Of a stretch of 7,933 nt of DNA, positions 1-5,585 are shown piece by piece. Positions within the stretch are counted from its first letter, which is position 1; every line of letters begins with the position of its first letter. The stretch is from Avoscillospira sp945864925 (GTDB taxonomy: Bacteria > Bacillota > Clostridia > Oscillospirales > Oscillospiraceae), in NCBI GenBank assembly GCA_945830595.1, contig CALZZH010000108.1, positions 1 through 7,933 on the forward strand, in the 5' to 3' direction. The notes beneath the pieces are model-generated. The model was not told the origin of the DNA, ran no database searches, and saw only the letters and a program-made list of their open reading frames with translations. A program made the position numbers and the translations under genes.

Positions 1-344
1 TTCTTGGCGGTGTCAACCAGCGCGCCGAACGCGGCGGAATCGTTGATGGCCATCTCGGACAGGCTCTTGCGGTTCATCTCGATGCCGGCCTTCTTCAGAC
101 CGTACATAAAGCGGGAGTAGTTCAGGCCCAGGGGAGCCACAGCCGCGGAGATACGGGCAATCCACAGCTGACGGAATTCTCTCTTCTTCAGCTTGCGGCC
201 CACATAAGCGTAGGTGCCGGACTTCATGACGGCCTGCTTGGCCATCTTGAAGTGGGTGGACTTGGAACCCCAGTAGGACTTGGCCAGCTTCAGGGTTTTA
301 TTTCTTCTCTTGCGCGTCATCATTGCGCCTTTAACTCTTGCCAT
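1..344 (-). CDS. rplT: 50S ribosomal protein L20 (partial, 3' end off the window)
   Basis: L20 binds 23S rRNA early in large-subunit assembly, and in Firmicutes and Enterobacteria it also represses its own operon. The reading frame runs from the ATG at 344-342 to the left edge and gives about 114 residues. It begins MARVKGAMMTRKRRNKTLKL and contains YWGSKSTHFKMAKQAVMKSG, then a long basic helix region, and ends LVDTAK at the edge. The family is usually about 117-119 residues, so only a few C-terminal codons are missing. The start is fixed by AGGAGG at 358-353, eight bases upstream. It follows rpmI by 28 bases and is surely co-transcribed with infC and rpmI. Identification is near certain. Confidence 0.97.
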   Translation of the reverse strand, partial: MARVKGAMMTRKRRNKTLKLAKSYWGSKSTHFKMAKQAVMKSGTYAYVGRKLKKREFRQLWIARISAAVAPLGLNYSRFMYGLKKAGIEMNRKSLSEMAINDSAAFGALVDTAK

Positions 345-372
345 TTCGTTATCCTCCTATCTGAATGACCGA

Positions 373-570
373 TTATTTGTAGGGAATCATTTCGCGGATC
401 GCGGCGCTGTTGGTCACGTCGGCATAGCCGTTCTTCCGCAGGTTTCTGGTTCTCTTGGTGGTCTTCTTGGTGAGGATATGGCTCTTGAAAGCGTGGGCTC
501 TCTTGACCTTACCGGACTTGGTCAGGTTGAATCTCTTCTTAGCGCCGCTGTGCGTTTTGAATTTCGGCAT
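373..570 (-). CDS. rpmI: 50S ribosomal protein L35
   Basis: L35 is a small, very basic protein of the large ribosomal subunit. The 65-residue product starts MPKFKTHSGAKKRF, the classic L35 N-terminus, continues with SGKVKRAHAFKSHILTKKTTKRTRNLRK, and is full length for the family. The start ATG at 570-568 has AAGGAG at 585-580, nine bases upstream. The gene sits 32 bases after infC and 28 bases before rplT, in the conserved order infC-rpmI-rplT, and has no promoter of its own that I can see. Its expression should follow the infC promoter and leader. Confidence 0.98.
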   Translation of the reverse strand: MPKFKTHSGAKKRFNLTKSGKVKRAHAFKSHILTKKTTKRTRNLRKNGYADVTNSAAIREMIPYK

Positions 571-602
571 GATTTGGTTCTCCTTCCGTGTAATTACGAT
601 GA

Positions 603-1121
603 TTATTTGGCAGCTTTGGGGCTGAGGAACATTGTCATATGGCGGCCGTCCAGTTTGGGATTCTTCTCAACGGTGGCAACCTCGGCGCATTGCTCGCCGA
701 ACTGCTTCAAAAGAACTTCGCCAATGGAGGTATGGGCCATTTCGCGGCCGCGGAACCGGACGGTGACCTTGACGCGGTTGCCTTCCTTCAGGAACTTCTG
801 GGCGTTCTTCAACTTGACGTTGAAGTCATTGGTGTCGATGTTGGGAGACATGCGAACTTCCTTGATCTCCACCACCCGCTGGTTCTTCTTGGCTTCCTTT
901 TCTTTTTTCAGCTGCTCAAAGCGGAACTTGCCATAGTCCATGATCTTGCAGACCGGAGGCGTCGCATTGGGCGCGATCTTCACCAGATCCAGATCCTTTT
1001 CGTAGGCCAGCCTTTGAGCATCGGCAGCGGACATAATGCCCAGCTGCGCGCCGTCTGCGCCAATGACCCGAACTTCCTTGTCGCGGATTTCCTCATTGAG
1101 CTGATGTTCTAATTTACCGAT
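603..1121 (-). CDS. infC: Translation initiation factor IF-3, probable ATC start
   Basis: IF-3 binds the 30S subunit, keeps it apart from 50S, and checks start-codon and initiator-tRNA pairing. Read from 1121 the product is 172 residues, normal for the family. The N-domain opens LEHQLNEEIRDKEVRVIG. The family signature KIMDYGKFRFEQ lies at about residues 59-70, followed by the basic linker. The C-domain has RFRGREMAH at about 122-130 and ends in NPKLDGRHMTMFLSPK. The start is the notable point: GGAGG at 1134-1130 is eight bases before an ATC codon (1121-1119). The only in-frame ATG upstream, at 1181, lies before the leader's terminator hairpin and would add 20 residues unlike IF-3. A rare start codon is known for infC (AUU in E. 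coli, AUC in Myxococcus) and lets IF-3 repress itself. Gene identity is near certain; the start is likely. Confidence 0.95.
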   Translation of the reverse strand: MGKLEHQLNEEIRDKEVRVIGADGAQLGIMSAADAQRLAYEKDLDLVKIAPNATPPVCKIMDYGKFRFEQLKKEKEAKKNQRVVEIKEVRMSPNIDTNDFNVKLKNAQKFLKEGNRVKVTVRFRGREMAHTSIGEVLLKQFGEQCAEVATVEKNPKLDGRHMTMFLSPKAAK

Positions 1122-1276
1122 GTGAAACACCTCCAAATTTACAAAAAAACGCGGATACCGCCATGGCACCCGCACAAACACACACCGGCCGCTTTGCCGA
1201 TGAAGAAAACGTTGTGAACCTTTCTGCGCAATTGCTCAAGGTGAGTCGCGGGGCCACCGCTCCTTCTTGTTTAACC
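1122..1276 (-). promoter_or_regulatory. infC operon leader, L20-leader-like attenuator
   Basis: This is the untranslated leader between the predicted infC transcription start (about 1276) and its start codon. It carries a terminator hairpin (1151-1173) directly before the ribosome site. An upstream arm, GTGGCCCCGC (1257-1248), can pair with GCGGGTGCCAT (1173-1163), giving ten base pairs with one bulged T. That pairing uses the 5' arm of the terminator, so the two structures exclude each other. In Bacillus subtilis the infC-rpmI-rplT leader is controlled by L20 through transcription attenuation with a comparable long-range fold. That L20 is the ligand here is an inference from the operon; no covariance search was possible. 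Confidence 0.7.
1143..1173 (-). terminator. Intrinsic terminator inside the infC leader
   Basis: On the minus strand GCGGGTGCC pairs with GGTATCCGC around a five-base loop (nine pairs, two of them G-U). One G and seven Ts follow (plus-strand A run 1143-1149). It lies nine bases before the infC ribosome site, so it would stop transcription before the gene unless an alternative fold forms. Confidence 0.75.
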
Positions 1277-1282
1277 TGAAAT

Positions 1283-1311
1283 ATTCTAGCACGCACACTG
1301 CGGCCTGTCAA
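1283..1311 (-). promoter_or_regulatory. Sigma-A promoter of the infC operon
   Basis: On the minus strand, TTGACA (1311-1306), a 17-base spacer, and TAGAAT (1288-1283) preceded by TGC (an extended -10). Transcription should begin near 1276. The promoter lies between the stop of the DUF1836 gene and infC, so infC-rpmI-rplT can be expressed independently of the gene upstream. Confidence 0.88.
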
Positions 1312-1332
1312 GAGGAAAATCGGGTAAAATTC

Positions 1333-1800
1333 TTATTCGGCTGCGGCCGGAGCAGACTGGGCCGCCAGGCCCTGCTCCACGGCAATCTTGCAGGCCACGG
1401 CGCGGATGGCTGCGGCCAGGACCGGCGGGCATTCCTGACTGTCCGGGCCGTCCAGAGCCGCCAGCCGCAGCTCCAGCTCCCGGCAAAACAGGTCGTAGGC
1501 CTGTTCCAGGGGACGGTCCTGCAGCAGAAGTTCCAACACAGCCGCAATTTCCGCCATGGACAGCACTTTTTTCAGCAGACAGATCATCAGAAACCGGGCC
1601 ATGTGTTCCCGGTCGTATTTTTTCTTTTCCGCCGGGGCCGCCAGTTTCATTTTTACATAGTTATTGATCATGGTGGCGGTGACGGCCGGACCCGGGCCGG
1701 CATTCAGCGGCTCCAGGGCCTGGTTGAGCACAAGCAGCACCTGGTCCATATACAGCGCAATACGCGGCAGCTGCGACCAGCGCAGACAGGTAAATTCCAT
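1333..1800 (-). CDS. DUF1836 domain protein
   Basis: The product is a 155-residue cytoplasmic protein of the DUF1836 family. No biochemical role is established to my knowledge; the central segment resembles a winged-helix or MerR-like DNA-binding fold, so a regulator is plausible. Visible family motifs are LPRIALYMDQV (residues 11-21), TMINNYVK (43-50) and KKYDREHMARFLMICLLKKVLSM (60-82). The C-terminal part is helical and ends in an alanine-rich tail. The start is ATG at 1800-1798, with AAGGAGG at 1814-1808. A longer reading from ATG at 1821 is rejected because that codon touches the promoter -10 and lies before the predicted transcript start. The gene is divergent from the SGNH hydrolase gene and shares its control region. 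Family call is confident; function is unknown. Confidence 0.88.
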   Translation of the reverse strand: MEFTCLRWSQLPRIALYMDQVLLVLNQALEPLNAGPGPAVTATMINNYVKMKLAAPAEKKKYDREHMARFLMICLLKKVLSMAEIAAVLELLLQDRPLEQAYDLFCRELELRLAALDGPDSQECPPVLAAAIRAVACKIAVEQGLAAQSAPAAAE

Positions 1801-1822
1801 GGACGCCCCTCCTTTTGCCATT

Positions 1823-1852
1823 ATTGTAGCATAGTATGCGACAAGCTGTCAA
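1823..1852 (-). promoter_or_regulatory. Promoter of the DUF1836 gene
   Basis: On the minus strand, TTGACA (1852-1847), an 18-base spacer, then TACAAT (1828-1823) preceded by TGC (an extended -10). The predicted start, near 1816, leaves a leader of about 16 bases that begins at the ribosome site. An 11-bp palindrome GCATAGTATGC (1829-1839) sits next to the -10. Confidence 0.75.
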
Positions 1853-1859
1853 ATACTAC

Positions 1860-1888
1860 TTGACAAACATGTAATACGGTGTTAATGT
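1860..1888 (+). promoter_or_regulatory. Promoter of the SGNH hydrolase gene
   Basis: TTGACA (1860-1865), a 17-base spacer, and TAATGT (1883-1888); start expected near 1895. Its -35 box is only seven bases from the -35 of the divergent DUF1836 promoter, so two polymerases could hardly bind at once. Confidence 0.72.
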
Positions 1889-1896
1889 TGTTTTAT

Positions 1897-1913
1897 CTAG
1901 TATAAAATACTAG
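1897..1913 (+). promoter_or_regulatory. 17-bp palindrome at the SGNH gene transcript start, candidate operator
   Basis: CTAGTAT and ATACTAG form perfect 7-bp arms around AAA. The site covers about +3 to +19 of the predicted transcript, a typical place for a repressor. The half-site TAGTAT occurs twice more between the two genes (1832-1837, and inverted at 1853-1858). The binding protein is unknown; the DUF1836 product encoded next door is one candidate. Confidence 0.55.
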
Positions 1914-1937
1914 TTATGATGAAAAGGAGATGTTTTC

Positions 1938-2615
1938 ATGAAACTTCATATTTATGGCGACAGCATTATGAAGGGCGTTTTGGTGGATGAAAACTTCAAA
2001 TATAAGGCCATTGCCAGGCAGCTGCTGGAGAGACTCCGGCTGGAGACCGGGGTGGAGACGGTGAACCGGGCCCATTTTGGCTATACGGTGGAGAAGGGGC
2101 AAACGGTGCTGCAGCGGGACCTGGACAAGGGGCTGGACTGCCAGGTGGCCCTGCTGGAGTTCGGCGGCAACGACTGCGATTTTCAGTGGGCCCAGGTGGC
2201 GGCGCAGCCGGAAGGGGAGCATCAGCCCAATACGCCCCTGCAGCAATTCCTGGAAACCATGAAATCCATGGCCCAGGCCCTGAAGCAGGCCGGCGTACAG
2301 CCGGTCTTGATGTCACTGCCGCCCCTGGACGCCCAGCGTTATCTGGACTTCATCGGCCGTCTGGGCAGCGATACCGGCCGGATCCTCCGTTGGCTGGGGG
2401 ATGTGCAGATGATCTACCGCTACCAGGAGATGTACTCCACGGCTGTGACCCAGCTGGCGGCCCGGCTGGACCTGCCTTTGATCGATGTGCGCACCCGCTT
2501 CCTGGCCCGGCGGGATTATGCCGATCTCATTGCCAGAGACGGAATTCACCTGACGCAGACGGGATACGAGCTGATTTTCCAGACATTCCGGGAGCAGCTG
2601 CCGGCTTTGGCCTGA
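1938..2615 (+). CDS. SGNH/GDSL-family hydrolase (esterase-like)
   Basis: The product is a 225-residue serine hydrolase of the SGNH fold, the group of lipases, acyl esterases and carbohydrate esterases. All four consensus blocks are visible: GDS at 7-9 (nucleophile Ser9), Gly48 in HFGYT (block II), GGND at 76-79 (oxyanion residue Asn78), and DGIHLT at 201-206 (catalytic Asp201 and His204). No signal peptide or membrane segment is seen, so it should act in the cytoplasm. A deacylation or deacetylation reaction is expected, but the substrate cannot be read from the sequence. The start ATG has AAGGAG at 1924-1929, eight bases upstream. No terminator is evident after it, and a glycosyltransferase gene follows by 123 bases on the same strand. 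The divergent neighbour may control it. Confidence 0.9.
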   Translation: MKLHIYGDSIMKGVLVDENFKYKAIARQLLERLRLETGVETVNRAHFGYTVEKGQTVLQRDLDKGLDCQVALLEFGGNDCDFQWAQVAAQPEGEHQPNTPLQQFLETMKSMAQALKQAGVQPVLMSLPPLDAQRYLDFIGRLGSDTGRILRWLGDVQMIYRYQEMYSTAVTQLAARLDLPLIDVRTRFLARRDYADLIARDGIHLTQTGYELIFQTFREQLPALA

Positions 2616-2666
2616 TCTTAAAATGTATTTCATCAGTCTTTTATCTCCCGTTTACAATTTGTTCAT

Positions 2667-2683
2667 GAATCTATGGTAGATTC
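2667..2683 (+). promoter_or_regulatory. 17-bp palindrome upstream of the glycosyltransferase, candidate operator
   Basis: GAATCTA and TAGATTC form perfect 7-bp arms around TGG. It has the same 7-3-7 geometry as the palindrome before the SGNH gene but a different sequence. It overlaps a weak extended -10 (TGG plus TAGATT, 2674-2682); the nearest -35-like box, TTTACA at 2651-2656, is spaced 20 bases away, so the promoter itself is uncertain. Confidence 0.4.
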
Positions 2684-2697
2684 TTGATACAAGATCC

Positions 2698-2718
2698 CGC
2701 TGACCTGCGGCGTCAGCG
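2698..2718 (+). promoter_or_regulatory. Hairpin directly before the glycosyltransferase ribosome site
   Basis: CGCTGAC (2698-2704) can pair with GTCAGCG (2712-2718) around a 7-base loop. There is no T run, so it is not a terminator. It ends one base before AAGGAGG (2720-2726) and could affect mRNA stability or ribosome loading. Confidence 0.4.
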
Positions 2719-2738
2719 CAAGGAGGATTAAAGTCTGA

Positions 2739-3836
2739 ATGAAATTTCTCATTCTCTCTTGTAACACAGGCGGAGGCCACAATGCAACGGCTGCAGCCAT
2801 TTCGGAATACTTCACTGCCCGTGGGCAGGAATGTGTCACATTGGATTGCCTGGAGTTTCTCCCGCAGACCAAGGCAAAACTGATCAGCGAGGGCCATGTG
2901 CTGCTGTATCGCAAGGCGCCCAAGCTCTTTGGTTTGGGATACCGGTTTGAAGAGGGGCATATGCCCAAATTTATTCTGTCTCAGTGCGAGAGCTATGCCG
3001 ATGAGTTCTGCCAGGCCGTGCGGCAGGTGGGCTGCGATGCGGTGATCAATGTCCATGTGTTTTCCGCTCTGATCATGACGGCTGCCCGGCGTCAGTTTGG
3101 CCTGGAGCTGCCCGGCTATTTTGTGGCGACGGACTACACCTGCAGTCCCGGCGTGGCCCAGGCGGAGCAGGATGCATTCTTTATCCCCCATGCGTCTCTG
3201 GCGGAGGAGTTCGTCCAGTGCGGCGTGCCGGCAGACCGGCTGGTGGCCTCGGGAATTCCGGTGCGTCCGGCCTTTTGCAGCAAGGTCCCCCAGCGGGAAG
3301 CCCGGCAGCGGCTGGGCCTGCCACCGGAGGGCAGGATGGTGCTGCTGACCTGCGGCAGCATGGGCGCCGGCCCCATGGAGGAGCTGGCCCAGCGGCTGGA
3401 TCAGCAGCTGCCGGCGGAGGACCAGCTGGTGGTGGTCTGCGGCACCAACGAGAAGCTGAAGCGGGATTTGGAAAAGGACCGGCTGTCTGATTGCGTGCGG
3501 ATTGTGGGCTTTACCAGGGAGATGGACCTGTACATGGATGCGGCAGATTTGATCTTGACCAAAGCCGGCGGACTGTCCACCACGGAAGCGCTGATGAAGC
3601 GGCTGCCCCTGGTATATATCAACGCTGTCCCCGGCTGTGAGACTCGGAATCTGGAATTTATGGTGGAGCACGGCTATGCCCGCACGGCGGACACGCCGGA
3701 GACGCTGACAGAGCTGGTCTGCAGCCTGCTGCAGGAGCCGGAAACCCTGGCCGCTTGGCGGGAAACCCTGGCCCAGGCCTTCCCCGCGCCGGCTGTGGAA
3801 AAAATTTACGCCCATATTTTCCCGGATGCACCATAG
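2739..3836 (+). CDS. MGDG-synthase/MurG-type glycosyltransferase (GT-B, GT28-like)
   Basis: The product is a 365-residue GT-B glycosyltransferase, similar in design to diacylglycerol glucosyltransferases (UgtP) and plant MGDG synthase. Such enzymes move a sugar from a UDP-sugar to a lipid at the inner face of the membrane. The N-domain starts with the GGGH loop (residues 11-14, in SCNTGGGHNATA) and contains FVATDYTC (128-135). The C-domain has TCGSMGAGPMEEL (204-216), VVVCGTNEKL (231-240) and the donor-binding loop TKAGGLSTTEAL (274-285), which here has Ala where family members often have Pro. PGCETRN (298-304) follows. No signal peptide is seen. AAGGAGG (2720-2726) is 12 bases from the ATG, longer than usual, but no better in-frame start exists. 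A strong terminator ends the unit. A lipid acceptor is likely; sugar and product are not determinable. Confidence 0.85.
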   Translation: MKFLILSCNTGGGHNATAAAISEYFTARGQECVTLDCLEFLPQTKAKLISEGHVLLYRKAPKLFGLGYRFEEGHMPKFILSQCESYADEFCQAVRQVGCDAVINVHVFSALIMTAARRQFGLELPGYFVATDYTCSPGVAQAEQDAFFIPHASLAEEFVQCGVPADRLVASGIPVRPAFCSKVPQREARQRLGLPPEGRMVLLTCGSMGAGPMEELAQRLDQQLPAEDQLVVVCGTNEKLKRDLEKDRLSDCVRIVGFTREMDLYMDAADLILTKAGGLSTTEALMKRLPLVYINAVPGCETRNLEFMVEHGYARTADTPETLTELVCSLLQEPETLAAWRETLAQAFPAPAVEKIYAHIFPDAP

Positions 3837-3871
3837 GTCAGCGAGTGCAGACGGAAAAAAAGTCCGATTTG

Positions 3872-3915
3872 GCGGGAACTGCTGCATGCTGCAGCGGTTC
3901 CCGCTTCTTTCTTTG
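3872..3915 (+). terminator. Strong intrinsic terminator after the glycosyltransferase gene
   Basis: GCGGGAACTGCTGC (3872-3885) pairs with GCAGCGGTTCCCGC (3891-3904) around ATGCT: 14 pairs with one G-U. A T-rich tail, TTCTTTCTTTG, follows. It separates the glycosyltransferase unit from the regulator gene downstream. Confidence 0.88.
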
Positions 3916-3927
3916 TGACGGCAGCTC

Positions 3928-3956
3928 TTGACATTCTTTTCTTCATATACTACAAT
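3928..3956 (+). promoter_or_regulatory. Sigma-A promoter of the PucR-type regulator
   Basis: TTGACA (3928-3933), a 17-base spacer, and TACAAT (3951-3956); start near 3963. An inverted repeat CATAT-N6-ATATG (3944-3959) lies across the -10 and could be an operator, for instance for autoregulation. The operator idea is inference only. Confidence 0.88.
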
Positions 3957-3982
3957 ATGTACGAATACAGGGAGGTGTTTAT

Positions 3983-5470
3983 TTGCGAGTACCCTTCAAC
4001 TATTTGATGGACATTCTGGAAAAAACGGCTTCTATCGGGATTGTTCCGCCGCAGAATGGAAATTCTCCCATATCCAGACCGAAATTTCTGCTGCCTGACA
4101 CTGTGTTGGAAGCCGGCAGACTGTATATTGCGGATCCGGCGATTGTACAAAAAGACAGGCTTCCTGCAACATCGGCTCTTTTGACATCGCCGGCGCCGGC
4201 GCAGCTGCTGAACCAGCTGCAGGAGATCTTTGACCGCTGTGAAATCTGGGAGGGCACCCTCTCTGCTGCGGCGGCCACGGGTGACCTGCGGGAACTGCTG
4301 GACGAGATCGAAGCGATTTTGGGCAATCCCATTGTGCTGCGGAAGTCCAACTATGCCATTGTGGCCTGCAGCAGCGAAGTGTTTTCCAATCCGGCCCTGG
4401 CCGATCTGCGGGGAACCCACTTGCCCTATGAATATGTCAACAGTCTGAAACGGGATGTCAAGTTTGAACAAATGCGGACCTCAGAGACGCCGTTCTTTTT
4501 CAGTGTTCCGGTCTCCAAAAGCCAGGCACTGGGTGTCAACCTGTTTCCGGAGGCCGGCGCGACCTACTGCCTCAGCGCCATTCCACTGCTGCGGCCCCTG
4601 ACCCACAGCGACTGTTTCCCTCTGGAAATCTGCGCCGGCCATGTGACCCAGGTGCTCCGGAGTACGGTGATCGCCGGGCGCTATGCCGATCCCTCCGGCC
4701 GGCGGGAGCGGCTGATGGAGCTGTTCCGGACCAGCGTGGAGAATAAGAGCGCGGATGTGATTGTCCTGGAACAGGGGTTTTCCTCCCTGGGCTGGCAGCC
4801 CAACCATCAATACTGCTGCCTGTCTCTCCGGACCGGTTCACCGGATTATCTGAGCTACACGGAGGATCTGCTGTGCAACCAGGTGGAGTCGCTGCTGCCG
4901 GAGGCCTGCGTTTTTGCCAGTCTGGGAACCATTGCGGTGCTGCTGAATCTGACCCTGGCCGGAGCGGAAATCCGGGAGCTTTTGGAGAAATGTGTCTACT
5001 TCTTCCGGGACAATGATCTGCGCACCGGCGTCAGCAATGTATTTACGGGGTTCCGGGAGCTGCGCAACTATCACAGGCAGTCGCTCATCGCTCTGGATTT
5101 TGCATCCCGGCCACAGGCGTTTTTGTGGATCCGGTATTTCAGCGATGTGGTGCTGGATTATATCCTGGAGCAGTCCAACCGGGAGCTGCCTTTGCATCTG
5201 ATCTGCTCCCAGCAGATTCTGCAGCTGAAGCAGTATGACCAGGAGCATCAGACAGAGTTTTATGTGACCCTGGAATCCTATATCCAGAACAAATTCAACG
5301 CCGTTCAGACGGCCCGGGAGCTGCAGATTCACCGCAGTACCTTCCTCTACCGCATGGAGCGGCTGCAGACGCTGTTTGGCCTGGATCTGGACCAGCGGGA
5401 TTCCCTGCTGTATATCCTCCTGTCCATGAAAATGCTGGAGCTGTCCAAATCCATGATGCTCCACGAATAA
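3983..5470 (+). CDS. PucR/CdaR-type transcriptional regulator, TTG start
   Basis: The product is a 495-residue cytoplasmic regulator of the PucR/CdaR/sugar-diacid regulator type, usually activators responding to a metabolite. The C-terminus carries the family helix-turn-helix (HTH_30): ESYIQNKFNAVQTARELQIHRSTFLYRMERLQTLFGLDL, roughly residues 430-470, followed by DQRDSLLYILLSMKML. The middle part (about 270-380) fits the GGDEF-like CdaR segment, with SLGWQPNHQYCCLSL and LLNLTLAGAEI. The region before it (about 90-240) may be a GAF-like sensor; its ligand is unknown. The start is TTG at 3983, supported by GGAGG at 3971-3975 seven bases upstream; the next ATG (4007) has no such site. It has its own promoter. 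The three membrane genes downstream lie on the same strand and are reasonable targets or partners, but this is not shown. Confidence 0.85.
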   Translation: MRVPFNYLMDILEKTASIGIVPPQNGNSPISRPKFLLPDTVLEAGRLYIADPAIVQKDRLPATSALLTSPAPAQLLNQLQEIFDRCEIWEGTLSAAAATGDLRELLDEIEAILGNPIVLRKSNYAIVACSSEVFSNPALADLRGTHLPYEYVNSLKRDVKFEQMRTSETPFFFSVPVSKSQALGVNLFPEAGATYCLSAIPLLRPLTHSDCFPLEICAGHVTQVLRSTVIAGRYADPSGRRERLMELFRTSVENKSADVIVLEQGFSSLGWQPNHQYCCLSLRTGSPDYLSYTEDLLCNQVESLLPEACVFASLGTIAVLLNLTLAGAEIRELLEKCVYFFRDNDLRTGVSNVFTGFRELRNYHRQSLIALDFASRPQAFLWIRYFSDVVLDYILEQSNRELPLHLICSQQILQLKQYDQEHQTEFYVTLESYIQNKFNAVQTARELQIHRSTFLYRMERLQTLFGLDLDQRDSLLYILLSMKMLELSKSMMLHE

Positions 5471-5531
5471 TGTTTGGATATGCTGAACCAGATATGTTTT
5501 TTCTCGTCTGTATAAGTAGAAACGGGAACTG

Positions 5532-5559
5532 CCGCAGCCAGTGCATGCACCGGCTGCGG
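5532..5559 (+). terminator. Hairpin after the regulator gene, weak terminator or attenuator
   Basis: CCGCAGCC (5532-5539) pairs with GGCTGCGG (5552-5559); the interior GTGCATGCAC is itself a palindrome. Only TCACTTTT follows, so termination would be incomplete. No convincing sigma-A promoter is visible between 5471 and 5585. The membrane operon may therefore depend on read-through from the regulator gene, with this hairpin setting its level. Confidence 0.5.
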
Positions 5560-5585
5560 TCACTTTTGGAAAGGAGGTACCGCCT

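Noticed and set aside
280..936. Plus-strand frames across rplT, rpmI and infC
   Set aside because: These are antisense shadows of three certain translation genes.
1114..1257. Possible leader peptide of 47 codons before infC (GTG at 1257-1255, minus strand)
   Set aside because: The AAGGAG-like site is only about two bases from the GTG, the frame runs through the terminator hairpin and overlaps the infC start, and the peptide resembles nothing known. The RNA structure explains the region better.
1801..1821. Seven-residue N-terminal extension (MAKGGAS) of the DUF1836 protein
   Set aside because: The ATG at 1821 lies next to the -10 box, before the predicted transcript start, and has no ribosome site. 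ATG at 1800 has AAGGAGG seven bases upstream.
2652..3887. Minus-strand reading frame (411 codons) opposite the glycosyltransferase gene
   Set aside because: It shows no recognisable motif and its composition is biased to Gln, His and Arg. The plus-strand frame carries clear GT-B motifs.
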